64,000 nt of DNA from Streptomyces rhizoryzae (GTDB taxonomy: Bacteria > Actinomycetota > Actinomycetes > Streptomycetales > Streptomycetaceae), in the NCBI RefSeq assembly GCF_023155275.1, contig NZ_JALMUV010000009.1:62001-126000 (forward strand). The letters run 5' to 3'. Below, in pieces: positions 17,995 to 27,193 of the stretch (position 1 is the first letter of the stretch; every line of letters begins with the position of its first letter). The position numbers and the translations under genes are program-made. Under the pieces are notes generated by a model, which saw only the letters and a program-made list of their open reading frames with translations, did not search any database and was not told the DNA's origin.

Positions 17995-19046
17995 GCCCCC
18001 ACCTCCGCGTACCGCTCCTCGCGCGCGCCGGGCCCCTCCGGCCCGCCGTCCCCGGCCGGGGAGTCCGCCCCGCCGGAGGTCTTCTGCCCCGTCAGGGCCA
18101 GGAACACCTCGTCCAGGCTGGGCAGATGGGTGCTGATACCGGCCAGCGCGAAGCCCCGGGCACCGAGCACCGCGACCACCGCGGTCAGCTGCTCGTCGCT
18201 GACGATGGGGACGTTGACCACGCCCTCGTCGCGGTCGGCGGTGGCCCCGGCGACGCCGTCCAGCCCGGCCCGGGCGACGGCGTCCGCCATCCGCTCCAGC
18301 TCGGCCGGATCGGCCGGGCGGATCTGGAGGGTGCGCCCGCCCACCTTGGCCTTCAGTTCCTCGATCCGGCCCTCGGCGATCACCCGGCCGCGGTCGATGA
18401 CCGCCAGCCCGTCGGCGAGCTGCTCGGCCTCTTCCATGTACTGGGTGGTCAGCAGGACCGTGGCGCCGTCGCGGACCATCCGCCGGACCTCCTCCCAGAC
18501 CTCGTTGCGGGTGCGGGGGTCCAGGCCGGTGGTCGGCTCGTCCAGATAGAGGACCGCCGGCCGGCCGATCATCGAGGCGGCCAGGTCGAGCCGGCGGCGC
18601 ATCCCGCCGGAGTACTTGCCGGCCGGCCGCCGGGCGGCCTCGGTGAGCGAGAACCGCTCCAGCATCTCGTCGGCGCGGGTCCGGGCGGCCTTGCGGGAGA
18701 GGTCCAGCAGCCGGCCGATCATGTAGAGGTTCTCCCAGCCGGAGAGCTTCTCGTCGACCGAGGCGTACTGCCCGGTCAGGCCGATCCTGCGGCGCAGCGC
18801 GCGCGGCTGGCGCACCACGTCGCAGCCGGCCACCACGGCGCGGCCGGCGTCCGGCACCAGGAGGGTGGACAGGCAGCGGACGAGCGTGGTCTTGCCGGCG
18901 CCGTTGGGGCCCAGCACCCCCAGCACGGTGCCCTCCGGTACGTCCAGGTCCACCCCGTCGACGGCCCGGACGTCGCCGAAGTGCTTGACCAGACCCCGCA
19001 CCTCCACGGCGTTGCCGCCCCCGGTGGATATCGTCTGTCGCGTCAT
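17991..19046 (-). CDS. ABC exporter ATP-binding protein, DrrA-like (351 aa)
   Basis: The nucleotide-binding domain carries Walker A GPNGAGKTT, signature SGGMRRRLDLA, Walker B LYLDEPTTGLDP and H-loop region LLTTQYMEEA. The C-terminal extension (about 120 residues) is the DrrA/DUF4162-type domain that contacts the permease. ATG at 19046 has an ideal GGAGGGC ribosome site; an upstream GTG/ATG at 19070 lacks one. Translationally coupled to the permease gene. Near the AfsR-like regulator, but no biosynthetic genes occur, so a general drug efflux role is the best guess. Confidence 0.92.
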   Translation of the reverse strand: MTRQTISTGGGNAVEVRGLVKHFGDVRAVDGVDLDVPEGTVLGVLGPNGAGKTTLVRCLSTLLVPDAGRAVVAGCDVVRQPRALRRRIGLTGQYASVDEKLSGWENLYMIGRLLDLSRKAARTRADEMLERFSLTEAARRPAGKYSGGMRRRLDLAASMIGRPAVLYLDEPTTGLDPRTRNEVWEEVRRMVRDGATVLLTTQYMEEAEQLADGLAVIDRGRVIAEGRIEELKAKVGGRTLQIRPADPAELERMADAVARAGLDGVAGATADRDEGVVNVPIVSDEQLTAVVAVLGARGFALAGISTHLPSLDEVFLALTGQKTSGGADSPAGDGGPEGPGAREERYAEVGA

Positions 19047-19137
19047 GCCCTCCAAGGTGCCCGACGCCACCGACAGCGCACCGACAGGCCGCCGACAGCC
19101 GGGAAGGACCGGCCGCCGGCGGCCCGCCGGGCGGGGC

Positions 19138-20046
19138 TCAGCGGAAGGAGTGCTCCGCGGCCGGGAAGGCGCCGCCCACCACGTCCTGCGCGAACTCCCG
19201 GGCCGCGCCGCCCAGCAGCGCCCGCAGGTCGAGGTACTGCTTGACGAAGCGCGGCACCCGGCCCGCGGTGAAGCCCGCCATGTCGGTCCACACCAGCACC
19301 TGCGCGTCGCACTCCGCCCCGGCGCCGATGCCGACGGTGGGGATGTGCAGCGAACGGGTCACCTCGGCGGCCAGCTCGGCCGGCACCGCCTCCAGGACCA
19401 CCGAGAACGCCCCGGCGTCCTGCACCGCCTTGGCGTCCCGCAGCAGCTGCTGTGCGGCCTCCTCACCGCGGCCCTGGACCGGGTAGCCGCCGAAGGCGTG
19501 CACCGACTGCGGGGTCAGGCCGACGTGCGCCATCACCGGGATGCCGGAGGAGACCAGCAGCTCCACCTGGTGCGCGGAGCGCTCACCGCCCTCCAGCTTC
19601 ACCGCGCCCACCCCGGCCTCCTTGACCAGCCGGGTGGCGCTGCGCAGCGCCTGCACGGGGCCTTCCTGGTACGAGCCGAACGGCAGGTCGGCGACGACCA
19701 GGGCGCGCTCGGTGCCGCGGACCACCGCCGCGGACAGCATCGCGATCTCGTCCAGCGTGACCGGCACGGTGGACTCGTAGCCGAGGTGGCAGTTGCCCAT
19801 CGAGTCGCCGACGAGCAGCACCGGGATCCCGGCCTCGTCGAAGACCGAGGCGGTCATCGCGTCGTAGGCGGTGAGCATCGGCCACTTCTCGCCGCGCTCC
19901 TTGGCGGCGGCGATGTCGCGGACCGTGACCCGCCGCGACCGGGTCCCTCCGTAGAGGGCCTTGGGGTTGTCCTTGGCGGGCGCGGCGGTGGGCTCCTGGG
20001 GGGTGGCCCCCGCGGCCGGTTTCCGGGCAGGCGAAAGCTGCGTCAT
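19138..20046 (-). CDS. panB: 3-methyl-2-oxobutanoate hydroxymethyltransferase (302 aa)
   Basis: First step of pantothenate synthesis: adds a hydroxymethyl group from 5,10-methylene-tetrahydrofolate to alpha-ketoisovalerate. The family motifs MLTAYDAMTASVFDEAGI, LLVGDSMGNCHLGY (Mg2+ binding Asp), VVADLPFGSYQ and VKLEGG are intact, with the catalytic Glu in VVLEAVPAE and GIGAGAECDAQ near the end. A 40-residue Ala/Pro-rich N-terminal extension is typical of actinobacterial PanB. ATG at 20046 follows AGGAG. It is divergent from the MFS pump. Confidence 0.95.
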   Translation of the reverse strand: MTQLSPARKPAAGATPQEPTAAPAKDNPKALYGGTRSRRVTVRDIAAAKERGEKWPMLTAYDAMTASVFDEAGIPVLLVGDSMGNCHLGYESTVPVTLDEIAMLSAAVVRGTERALVVADLPFGSYQEGPVQALRSATRLVKEAGVGAVKLEGGERSAHQVELLVSSGIPVMAHVGLTPQSVHAFGGYPVQGRGEEAAQQLLRDAKAVQDAGAFSVVLEAVPAELAAEVTRSLHIPTVGIGAGAECDAQVLVWTDMAGFTAGRVPRFVKQYLDLRALLGGAAREFAQDVVGGAFPAAEHSFR

Positions 20047-20210
20047 GGTGACGGCTCCTGTTTCGTCATCTCGAAGCACCCTGACGGTGTCTCCGGACTT
20101 CCCGTCCATGCTGGCACGGGGTGCCCGGGGAGCGAAAGGGGGCGGCCGCGTGCGGCGCCGGGCCCGGCCCCGCCGCGGCGATCCGGCGGCGCACCGGCCG
20201 CGCGTGTTAT

Positions 20211-20233
20211 CGATACGGAACGGTCCCGTATCG
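20211..20233 (+). promoter_or_regulatory. TetR operator upstream of the MFS-TetR operon
   Basis: CGATACGG (20211-20218), 7 bases, CCGTATCG (20226-20233): a perfect 8-bp inverted repeat ending 16 bases before the MFS start. It would cover the promoter; TAGGGT at 20238-20243 is a possible -10 box. It is the probable site of the TetR protein encoded at 21881. Confidence 0.75.
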
Positions 20234-20249
20234 AAAGTAGGGTGGCGCC

Positions 20250-21884
20250 ATGGCGACCTCACCGATCCCCCCACCGGCCGCGCCCGGCGGCTCCGCAGCG
20301 CCCCGCATCCCCGCCCGGATCCACCGCCGGCGCTGGGTGATCCTCTGCGTCCTGATGCTCAGCCTGCTGATCGTGGTGCTGGACAACTCCATCCTCAACG
20401 TCGCGATGAAGACCATCGCGACCCCGGCCCCCACCGGCCTCGGCGCCACCCAGAGCGAACTGGAGTGGGCGATCAACTCCTACACGCTGGTCTTCGCCGG
20501 GCTGCTGTTCACCTCCGGCCTGCTCGGCGACCGGCTCGGCCGCAAGAAGGTGCTGCTCTTCGGGCTCGCGGTCTTCGGCACCGGCTCGGTGCTCGCCGCG
20601 GTCTCCGCCTCCCCGGCCGAACTCGTCGCCTTCCGCGCCCTGATGGGGCTGGGCGGCGCCTTCGTCATGCCGGCCACCCTCGCCATCCTGATGAACGTCT
20701 TCGAGCGCGAGGAGCAGCCCCGGGCGATCGGTGTCTGGGCCGGCGGCGTGGGGCTGGCCATCGCCGTCGGCCCGATCGCCGGCGGGCTGCTCCTGGACCA
20801 CTTCTGGTGGGGCTCGGTCTTCCTGATCAACGTCCCGATCGTGCTGGTCGCGCTGGGCTCGATGGTGCTGCTGGTGCCCGACTCCCGGGACCCCTCCCCC
20901 GGGCGGCTGGACCCGGCCGGGGTGCTGCTCTCCGTGGTCGGCCTGGTCCTGCTGGTCTACGGGATCATCAAGGGCGGCCAGCTCGCCGACTTCACCGACC
21001 CCGAGGTGCTGGCCACCGCGCTGGGCGGGCTGGCGGTGCTGGGCGTGTTCGTCGTCCACCAGAAGCGCAGCGACCACCCGTCGATCAACGTCGGCTACTT
21101 CCGCAGCCCGGCCTTCTCGGCCGCCGTCACCGCCATCGCGCTGGTCTTCTTCGCCCTGATGGGCGTCACGTTCTTCATCGTCTTCTACGTGCAGAGCGTG
21201 CGCGGCTACAGCCCGCTGGAGTCCGGGCTGCTGATCCTGCCGCTGGCCGCCGCGCAGCTGATCTTCGCGCCCCGGGCCCGGCACGCGGTGGACCGGTTCG
21301 GGGCCCGCGCGGTGTGCACCGCCGGGATGCTGGTGGTGGCCGTCACCATGGGCGGGATGCTGCTGCTGGGCGCGCACACCCCGATCTGGGTGCTGGAGGT
21401 GGTCTTCTTCCTCCAGGGCACCGGTATGGCGCACATCATGCCGCCGGTCACCGTCACGATCATGCAGGCGCTGCCGCGCGAGAAGGCCGGCTCCGGCTCG
21501 GCGCTCAACAACATCTTCCGCCAGGTCGGCGGCACCCTCGGCGTCGCGGTGCTGGGGTCGCTGCTGTCCACCAGCTACCGCGACGGCATCCAGTCCACCC
21601 TCGACGCGCTGCCGCGGGTGCCCGGGCCGGTGCGGACCGCGGCCGGCGAGTCCATCGAGGCCACCCTCGGCCTCGCCCAGCGGCTGGGGCCGCCCGCCGC
21701 GCACCCGCTGACCGTCGCGGCCGACGACGCCTTCCTGCACGCCATGCACGTCACCGCGCTCGCCTCGGCGGCCGTCTCGGTCGTGGGGGCCGCGGTCGTC
21801 GCCGCGTTCCTGCCGGGCAGAATGGGTTCGGCCCCGCACGCCGCGGAGCCGTGGGACGGACGGAAGGCGGGCGCGGCGCGATGA
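20250..21884 (+). CDS. MFS drug efflux transporter, 14-TMS EmrB/QacA type (544 aa)
   Basis: A long, highly hydrophobic protein with the DHA2-family sequences: motif D in [13 protein letters not shown], motif [17 protein letters not shown], and motif [23 protein letters not shown]. Length and helix number fit the 14-helix proton-driven multidrug antiporters. The tail of about 90 residues has a helix before the C-terminus. Its stop overlaps the start of the TetR gene (ATGA), so pump and repressor are co-transcribed from a promoter carrying a TetR-type operator. Substrate unknown. Confidence 0.92.
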   Translation: MATSPIPPPAAPGGSAAPRIPARIHRRRWVILCVLMLSLLIVVLDNSILNVAMKTIATPAPTGLGATQSELEWAINSYTLVFAGLLFTSGLLGDRLGRKKVLLFGLAVFGTGSVLAAVSASPAELVAFRALMGLGGAFVMPATLAILMNVFEREEQPRAIGVWAGGVGLAIAVGPIAGGLLLDHFWWGSVFLINVPIVLVALGSMVLLVPDSRDPSPGRLDPAGVLLSVVGLVLLVYGIIKGGQLADFTDPEVLATALGGLAVLGVFVVHQKRSDHPSINVGYFRSPAFSAAVTAIALVFFALMGVTFFIVFYVQSVRGYSPLESGLLILPLAAAQLIFAPRARHAVDRFGARAVCTAGMLVVAVTMGGMLLLGAHTPIWVLEVVFFLQGTGMAHIMPPVTVTIMQALPREKAGSGSALNNIFRQVGGTLGVAVLGSLLSTSYRDGIQSTLDALPRVPGPVRTAAGESIEATLGLAQRLGPPAAHPLTVAADDAFLHAMHVTALASAAVSVVGAAVVAAFLPGRMGSAPHAAEPWDGRKAGAAR

Positions 21885-22558
21885 CGGGGGCGGCGGACAC
21901 CCGCGGGCGGACGGCGGGGGAGCGGCCGGGTGCCCCGGCCCCCGGGCGCCGGGGCCGTCCGCGCAGCGCCGCGGCCGACTCCGCCATCATCGAGGCGGTG
22001 CTCCGCCTCATCGAGGACGGCAGCTCGATAGCCGAGCTGTCCATGGAGCGGATCGCCCGCGAGGCGGGCGTCGGCAAGGCCACCGTCTACCGCCGCTGGC
22101 CCGGCAAGAGCGCGCTCCTGCTGGACGTGATGCGGTCGCTGGACTCGCCCTGCCCGCCGCTGGAGGGCGGCTCGGTCCGCGCGGACCTGGTGCGGCTGCT
22201 GGAGTTCCTGCGCCGCCGGGGCCTGGCCAAGCGCAGCTCCGCGGTGCTGCGCACGGTCGTCAGCCACGTCCGGTCCCAGCCGGAGCTGTGGGCGGAGTAC
22301 CACCGGACGGTCGTGCGGGCCCGGCACGAGGCGCTGCTGGCGGTGCTGCGGCGCGGGGTGGCGGCCGGCGAGATCCGCGCCGACCGGGACCTCGCCACCC
22401 TCGCCGACCTCTTCCTCGGGCCGATGCTGTCCCGTGCCCTCCTGGACGAGTGGCAGCAGCTGCCCGAGGGACTCGCCGAGGACATCGTCGACACCGTGCT
22501 GGAAGGCGTCCGGCCGCGGCCCGCGGAGGGCGACGGCCGCGCCGCGGATGCCGGGTGA
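21881..22558 (+). CDS. TetR-family repressor of the MFS pump (225 aa)
   Basis: A Pro/Gly/Arg-rich N-terminal tail of about 27 residues precedes the helix-turn-helix ([26 protein letters not shown] cut here to its sense; recognition helix KATVYRRW). The C-terminal domain is of the AcrR type with a helical ligand pocket. Its position directly after the pump, with ATGA overlap, and the 23-bp inverted repeat before the pump make it the likely local repressor, released by a pump substrate. The ligand is not deducible. Confidence 0.9.
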   Translation: MTGAADTRGRTAGERPGAPAPGRRGRPRSAAADSAIIEAVLRLIEDGSSIAELSMERIAREAGVGKATVYRRWPGKSALLLDVMRSLDSPCPPLEGGSVRADLVRLLEFLRRRGLAKRSSAVLRTVVSHVRSQPELWAEYHRTVVRARHEALLAVLRRGVAAGEIRADRDLATLADLFLGPMLSRALLDEWQQLPEGLAEDIVDTVLEGVRPRPAEGDGRAADAG

Positions 22559-22705
22559 CCGGAGCGGTGGTGTTCTGTGACCGCTTCCGGACCCCGTATG
22601 ACCGGACCATGCCCGTTCTGTCACAGCGGCTGTCACGTACGGGCGGACCGGAACCCGGGGCGGCGGGTGGCCCGTCCTCTTCAGCGGAACGTGCGGAGAT
22701 CCACC

Positions 22706-22729
22706 GGAACCAGGATCTAAGAGAGCGTT
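22706..22729 (+). promoter_or_regulatory. possible ECF-sigma promoter of the EEP gene
   Basis: GGAAC at 22706-22710 and CGTT at 22726-22729, 15 bases apart, resemble an ECF sigma factor promoter (SigE/SigR style), giving an mRNA leader of about 70 bases to the start at 22806. Spacing is at the short end, so this is tentative. Confidence 0.3.
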
Positions 22730-22805
22730 TCACGGCCATCGCCTAGGGTCGAAGATCACAGGTGAGGCGCACCGGAGCAGGGCGGCAGGCAGTGAGGACA
22801 GCGGT

Positions 22806-23825
22806 ATGGCGCAGGCGTACATGACGGAGCCGGAGCAGGGCCAGGGGCCCGGGTGGACCGGTTCCCGGTCCGGGCGCCTGCGGGGCTGGTGGCGCCGGGA
22901 GGGGATGTGGCGGCGCGGCGTGGTGCTCGCGGTGCTCGCGGTCCTCCTCGGGCTGGCGCTGCTGCTGCACGCCCGGATCCCCAACACGGTGGGGAATTTC
23001 GGCAGCCTGCTGGAGACCTTCCTGCCCTGGCTGGGGCTCGGCGTCCCGCTGCTGCTGGTCTGCGCGCTGCTGCGCCGCTCGGCGACCGCCCTGGTGGCGC
23101 TGGTGCTGCCGGCCGTCGCCTGGGTCAGCCTCTTCGGCGGGCAGCTCACCGACAAGGCGGGCACCGGCGGCAACCTCACCGTGCTGACCCACAACGTGGA
23201 CGCGGACAACCCCGACCCGGCCGGCACCGCCCGCGACATCGTCGCCTCCGGTGCCGACGTGGTCGCCCTGGAGGAGCTGACCGGCACCGCGCTGCCGGCC
23301 TACCGCAAGGGCCTGGCCGACGCGTACCCGTACCACACCGTGCAGGGCACCGTCGGCCTGTGGAGCAAGCGCCCGCTGGCCGACGCCCGCCCGGTGGACA
23401 TCAGGATCGGCTGGGTGCGGGCGCTGCGCGCCACCGTCACCGCCGCCGACGGCCGGCGGATCGCGGTCTACGTGGCCCACATGCCCTCGGTGCGGGTCAA
23501 CGTCGACAAGGGCTTCACCGCCGGTCAGCGGGACGGCAGCGCCCGCGCCCTCGGCGAGGCGATCTCCGCCGACCCGGTCGGCCAGGTGGTGCTCCTCGGC
23601 GACCTCAACGGCACCATGAACGACCGCTCGCTGGCCCCGCTGACCTCCCAGCTGCGCTCCGCCCAGGGCGCGGCCGGCGACGGCTTCGGCTTCAGCTGGC
23701 CGGCCGGCTTCCCGATGGCGCGGATCGACCAGATCCTGGTCAAGGGCATCGACCCGGTCAAGGCGTGGGTGCTGCCCGCGACCGGCAGCGACCACCGCCC
23801 GGTCGCCGCCACCGTCAAGATCTGA
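22806..23825 (+). CDS. membrane-anchored endonuclease/exonuclease/phosphatase-family protein (339 aa)
   Basis: Three hydrophobic helices at the N-terminus (about residues 38-55, 66-85 and 90-108) anchor the protein, and a C-terminal EEP domain follows, probably outside the membrane. EEP motifs are visible: LTHNVDADN, ALEELTG (catalytic Glu), GDLNGTMND (Asp/Asn) and GSDHRPVAATVKI (Asp/His pair). This family includes phosphodiesterases and sphingomyelinase-like enzymes; the substrate is unknown. It may be under cell-envelope stress control if the ECF-like promoter upstream is real. Confidence 0.88.
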   Translation: MAQAYMTEPEQGQGPGWTGSRSGRLRGWWRREGMWRRGVVLAVLAVLLGLALLLHARIPNTVGNFGSLLETFLPWLGLGVPLLLVCALLRRSATALVALVLPAVAWVSLFGGQLTDKAGTGGNLTVLTHNVDADNPDPAGTARDIVASGADVVALEELTGTALPAYRKGLADAYPYHTVQGTVGLWSKRPLADARPVDIRIGWVRALRATVTAADGRRIAVYVAHMPSVRVNVDKGFTAGQRDGSARALGEAISADPVGQVVLLGDLNGTMNDRSLAPLTSQLRSAQGAAGDGFGFSWPAGFPMARIDQILVKGIDPVKAWVLPATGSDHRPVAATVKI

Positions 23826-23842
23826 CGCCCGCCCGGCGCTCC

Positions 23843-23887
23843 GCCCGCGCCGGCAGGACGGCCCCCGGCCGCCCCGCCGGCGCGGGC
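23843..23887 (+). terminator. terminator after the EEP gene
   Basis: A perfect 12-bp GC stem (23843-23854 with 23876-23887) followed by TTTCGTCT lies 18 bases beyond the stop. Confidence 0.7.
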
Positions 23888-23971
23888 TTTCGTCTGCCCC
23901 GGCCCGCCGGTGCGCCGCGCCCTCGATTTCACGTCCCGTTCGCCCGGCGGAATACTCGGCCCCGCACACTT

Positions 23972-23983
23972 TGTTCCCGAACA
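23972..23983 (+). promoter_or_regulatory. TGTTC-CC-GAACA palindrome upstream of the second MFS gene
   Basis: A perfect 5-2-5 palindrome about 80 bases before the MFS start may be an operator. It has the halves of a streptomycete SOS box in the opposite orientation, so it is not a LexA site. No regulator gene is adjacent. Confidence 0.4.
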
Positions 23984-24061
23984 GAACTTATGCCTCCGCG
24001 GACCCGCGATCCCTCCGCGGACCCGCCATCCTTCCGCAGTCCCCGCCCCGAAAGGTTCTCC

Positions 24062-25312
24062 ATGCCCTTGGCTCTGCTCGCGCTCGCGATCTCGGCCTTC
24101 GGTATCGGCACCACGGAATTCGTGATGATGGGCCTGCTGCCCGACGTCGCGGACGCTCTGGGCACCTCCGTGCCCACCGCCGGCTACCTCGTCTCCGCCT
24201 ACGCCCTCGGCGTCGTCATCGGCGCCCCGCTCCTGACCGCGCTCGGCTCCCGGATCCCCCGCAAGCGGATGCTGGTCGCGCTGATGGCGGTCTTCACGGT
24301 CGGCAACCTCGCCTCCGCGCTGGCCCCCACCTTCGGCCTGCTGGTCGCCGGCCGGCTGCTGGCCGGGCTGCCGCACGGCGCGTTCTTCGGCGTGGGCGCG
24401 GTGGTCGCCGCCCGGCTGGTCCGCGAGGGCCGGCAGGCCCGCGCGGTGGCCACCATGTTCCTCGGCCTGACCATCGCCAACATCGTCGGCGTACCCGCCG
24501 CCACCCTGCTGGGCCAGCGCCTCGGCTGGCGCGCCACCTTCCTCGTCGTCGCCGCCATCGGGCTGGTCGCGATGGCCGCCCTGGCCCGGCTCGTCCCGCC
24601 GCTGCCGGCCGAGCGGCACACCGGCCTGGCCGGCGAACTGCGCGCGCTCGGCGACCGCCAGGTGCTGCTCGGGCTGCTCACGACGGTCTTCGGGTTCGCC
24701 GGCATCTTCGCCGTCTACAGCTACCTCGCCTCGATGATGACCGAGGTCACCGGCTTCACCGCCGGCTCGGTCCCGCTCATCCTCGCCCTCTTCGGCATCG
24801 GGATGACGCTCGGCGCGCTGGCCGCCGGACCGCTCACCGACCGGGCGCTGCGCCCCACCCTCTACGCCTCCCTCGGCGCGCTCGCCGCGGTGCTGGCCGT
24901 CTTCCCCCTCGCGGCCCCCGTGAAGTGGGCGGCGCCGGTCCTGGTCGTCCTGGTCGGCGCCGTCGGCTTCCTGACCACCACCCCGTTGCAGATGCTGGTG
25001 ATGGACAAGGCCCGGCGGGCCCCCACGCTGGCCGCCGCCTCCAACCAGTCGGCGTTCAACCTCGCCAACGCCGGCGGCGCCTGGATCGGCGGCCTGGTCC
25101 TCTCGGCCGGCTGGGGCTGGACCTCGCCGGCCCCGGCCGGCGCCGTGCTGGCCGCGGTGGGTCTGGCCGTGGCGCTGCTGGCCGGCCTGCTGGACCGCGG
25201 CGCCCGCCCCGCCACCGTGGTCGTGGCGCGCGGCGACAGGGGCGGGCCGGCGCCGGCGGACGCGCCCGGTGCGGCGGAGGCGGTCAGCCGCCCTCCCGCC
25301 AGTGGTTCGTGA
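24062..25312 (+). CDS. MFS efflux transporter, 12-TMS DHA1 type (416 aa)
   Basis: Starts MPLALLALAISAFGIGTTEFVMMGLLPDV, the opening of the arabinose-efflux/chloramphenicol-resistance (Cml/AraJ-like) MFS group. About 12 hydrophobic helices follow, with a GSRIPRKRM version of motif A and RLLAGLPHGAFFGVG as helix 4. The closing tail is hydrophilic. GAAAGG lies upstream of ATG; an in-frame upstream extension from 23990 would be Pro/Arg-rich and is rejected. The last 29 bp overlap the end of nadE on the other strand. Confidence 0.9.
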   Translation: MPLALLALAISAFGIGTTEFVMMGLLPDVADALGTSVPTAGYLVSAYALGVVIGAPLLTALGSRIPRKRMLVALMAVFTVGNLASALAPTFGLLVAGRLLAGLPHGAFFGVGAVVAARLVREGRQARAVATMFLGLTIANIVGVPAATLLGQRLGWRATFLVVAAIGLVAMAALARLVPPLPAERHTGLAGELRALGDRQVLLGLLTTVFGFAGIFAVYSYLASMMTEVTGFTAGSVPLILALFGIGMTLGALAAGPLTDRALRPTLYASLGALAAVLAVFPLAAPVKWAAPVLVVLVGAVGFLTTTPLQMLVMDKARRAPTLAAASNQSAFNLANAGGAWIGGLVLSAGWGWTSPAPAGAVLAAVGLAVALLAGLLDRGARPATVVVARGDRGGPAPADAPGAAEAVSRPPASGS

Positions 25313-27038
25313 TCGGCAGCCGCCGGTCCTTGCCGAAGCCCTTCGCGGAGATCTTGGTGCCGGGCGGGTACTGCCGGCGCTTGTACTCGGCGCGGTCCAC
25401 CATCCGCAGCACCCGGGTCACCAGCGCCTCGTCGAAGCCCTGCGCCACGATCTCCTCGCGGCCCCGGTCCTGGTCGACGTACAGCTCCAGGACGCGGTCC
25501 AGCACCGTGTAGTCCGGCAGCGAGTCGGTGTCGACCTGGCCGGGCCGCAGTTCGGCGCTGGGCGGTTTGCCGATCGTGTGCTCCGGGATCGGCGGGGTCT
25601 GCCCGCGCTCGGCGGCGGCCGCGTTGCGCCAGCGCGCCAGCTCGAAGATGACGGTCTTGTAGACGTCCTTGATCGGGCCGTAGCCGCCGACCGAGTCGCC
25701 GTAGAGCGTCGAATAGCCGCACGCCAGCTCGGACTTGTTGCCCGGCGCGAGGACCAGGTGCCCCTCCTGGTTGGAGATCCCCATCAGGATCGTCCCGCGC
25801 AGCCGCGACTGGAGGTTCTCCTCGGCCAGCCCGGTCACCGCGAGCGACGCCAGGTACGCGTCGAACATCGGGCCGATCGGCACCGTACGGAAGTGCAGGC
25901 CGGTGCGGCGGGCCAGTTCGGCGGCGTCCGCCAGGGAGTGCTCGGAGGAGTAGCGGGAGGGCATCGCGACCGCGTGCACCCGCTCGGCGCCCAGCGCGTC
26001 GCAGGCCAGCGCGGCCACCAGCGCCGAGTCGATACCGCCGGACAGCCCCAGCACCACGCTGCCGAAGCCGTTCTTGGCGACGTAGGCGCGCAGCCCGACG
26101 ACCAGCGCGGTGTAGATCTCCTCCAGCCCGCCCAGGCGCGGCGCCTGCCCGCCGGGCAGCTCCGGGGGGTACGGCGGCACCGGGTCGGCGGAGAGCACCG
26201 CGTGCTCCACCCGCAGCCCGTCGTCCAGCACCCCGGACGGCGGCTCCGGTGCCGCCGCGGGCAGCTCCAGATCGACCAGCACGCAGCCCTCGGAGAACTG
26301 CGGGGCGCGCGCGATCACCCCGCCGTCCCGGTCCACCACGATCGAGTCGCCGTCGAAGACCAGCTCGTCCTGGCCGCCGATCATCGCCAGGTACGCGGTG
26401 GTGCAGCCGGCCTCCTGGGCCCGCTTGCGGACCAGCTCCAGCCGGGTGTCGTGCTTCTCCCGCTCGTACGGCGAGGCGTTGACCGACAGCAGCAGCCCGG
26501 CGCCGGCGCTGCGCGCGGCAGGCACCCGGCCGCCCTCCTGCCACAGGTCCTCGCAGATGGCCAGCGCCACGTCGACCCCGCGGACCCGCACGACGGGCAG
26601 GGTGTCGCCGGGGACGAAGTAGCGGAACTCGTCGAAGACGCCGTAGTTGGGCAGGTGGTGCTTGGCGAAGGTGAGCGCGACCGCGCCGCGGTGCAGCACC
26701 GCCGCGGCGTTCTGCGGGGAGCCGGCCGGCCGGCCGTAGCCGGGGAGGGTCTGCTCGCAGCGGTCGAGGTAGCCGACGACCACTGGGACCTCCCCCAGGC
26801 CCTCCGCGGCCAGCCGCCCGGCCAGTGCGTGCAGCGCGGCCCGGCTCGCGTCCACGAAGGACGGGCGCAGCGCGAGGTCCTCGACGGGGTAGCCGGTCAG
26901 CGCCATCTCGGGGAACGCGATCAGGTGCGCGCCCCGCTCGGCCGCGTGCCGGGCCCAGTGCACGATCGTCCCGGCGTTCCGGGCGAGATCGCCGACACAG
27001 GAGTCGGTCTGGTTGAGGGCGAGACGGAGTTGAGGCAC
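25284..27038 (-). CDS. nadE: glutamine-hydrolysing NAD+ synthase (584 aa)
   Basis: Makes NAD+ from nicotinic acid adenine dinucleotide, ATP and glutamine. The N-terminal nitrilase-type glutaminase has the catalytic triad Glu44 (AFPEMALTGYP), Lys126 (FAKHHLPN) and Cys162 (ICEDLW). The C-terminal synthetase has the ATP pyrophosphatase loop LGLSGGIDSALVA near residue 315 and KPPSAELRPGQ toward the end. Its length is below that of the mycobacterial enzyme (about 680) but normal for the two-domain bacterial group. The promoter region is short, with nothing notable. Confidence 0.95.
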   Translation of the reverse strand: MPQLRLALNQTDSCVGDLARNAGTIVHWARHAAERGAHLIAFPEMALTGYPVEDLALRPSFVDASRAALHALAGRLAAEGLGEVPVVVGYLDRCEQTLPGYGRPAGSPQNAAAVLHRGAVALTFAKHHLPNYGVFDEFRYFVPGDTLPVVRVRGVDVALAICEDLWQEGGRVPAARSAGAGLLLSVNASPYEREKHDTRLELVRKRAQEAGCTTAYLAMIGGQDELVFDGDSIVVDRDGGVIARAPQFSEGCVLVDLELPAAAPEPPSGVLDDGLRVEHAVLSADPVPPYPPELPGGQAPRLGGLEEIYTALVVGLRAYVAKNGFGSVVLGLSGGIDSALVAALACDALGAERVHAVAMPSRYSSEHSLADAAELARRTGLHFRTVPIGPMFDAYLASLAVTGLAEENLQSRLRGTILMGISNQEGHLVLAPGNKSELACGYSTLYGDSVGGYGPIKDVYKTVIFELARWRNAAAAERGQTPPIPEHTIGKPPSAELRPGQVDTDSLPDYTVLDRVLELYVDQDRGREEIVAQGFDEALVTRVLRMVDRAEYKRRQYPPGTKISAKGFGKDRRLPITNHWREGG

Positions 27039-27139
27039 CCCGCCAGTCTAATCGTCTTTCTGACGCAATGGGGGGTGCGGCGGCCTCCGGCGGGCCACCG
27101 GGACGTCATCGCCGCAGGTCGGGGCGGGAAACGGCGGCG

Positions 27140-27187
27140 GCCCGTCCGGCGCGGCGGAGCGCACCGGACAGGCCGCGGCGGACGGGC
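27140..27187 (-). terminator. hairpin after the multicopper oxidase gene
   Basis: GCCCGTCCG (27140-27148) pairs with CGGACGGGC (27179-27187) around a 30-base loop that can itself pair (CGCGG/CCGCG). It begins 7 bases past the oxidase stop. Confidence 0.45.
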
Positions 27188-27193
27188 CGGCGG

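Noticed and set aside
23972..23983. A LexA SOS box
   Set aside because: The half-sites have the reverse order of the streptomycete GAAC-N4-GTTC box.
23990..24061. An N-terminal extension of the second MFS protein
   Set aside because: The extra 24 residues are Pro/Arg/Ser-rich, come from a small DNA repeat and precede the typical family start.
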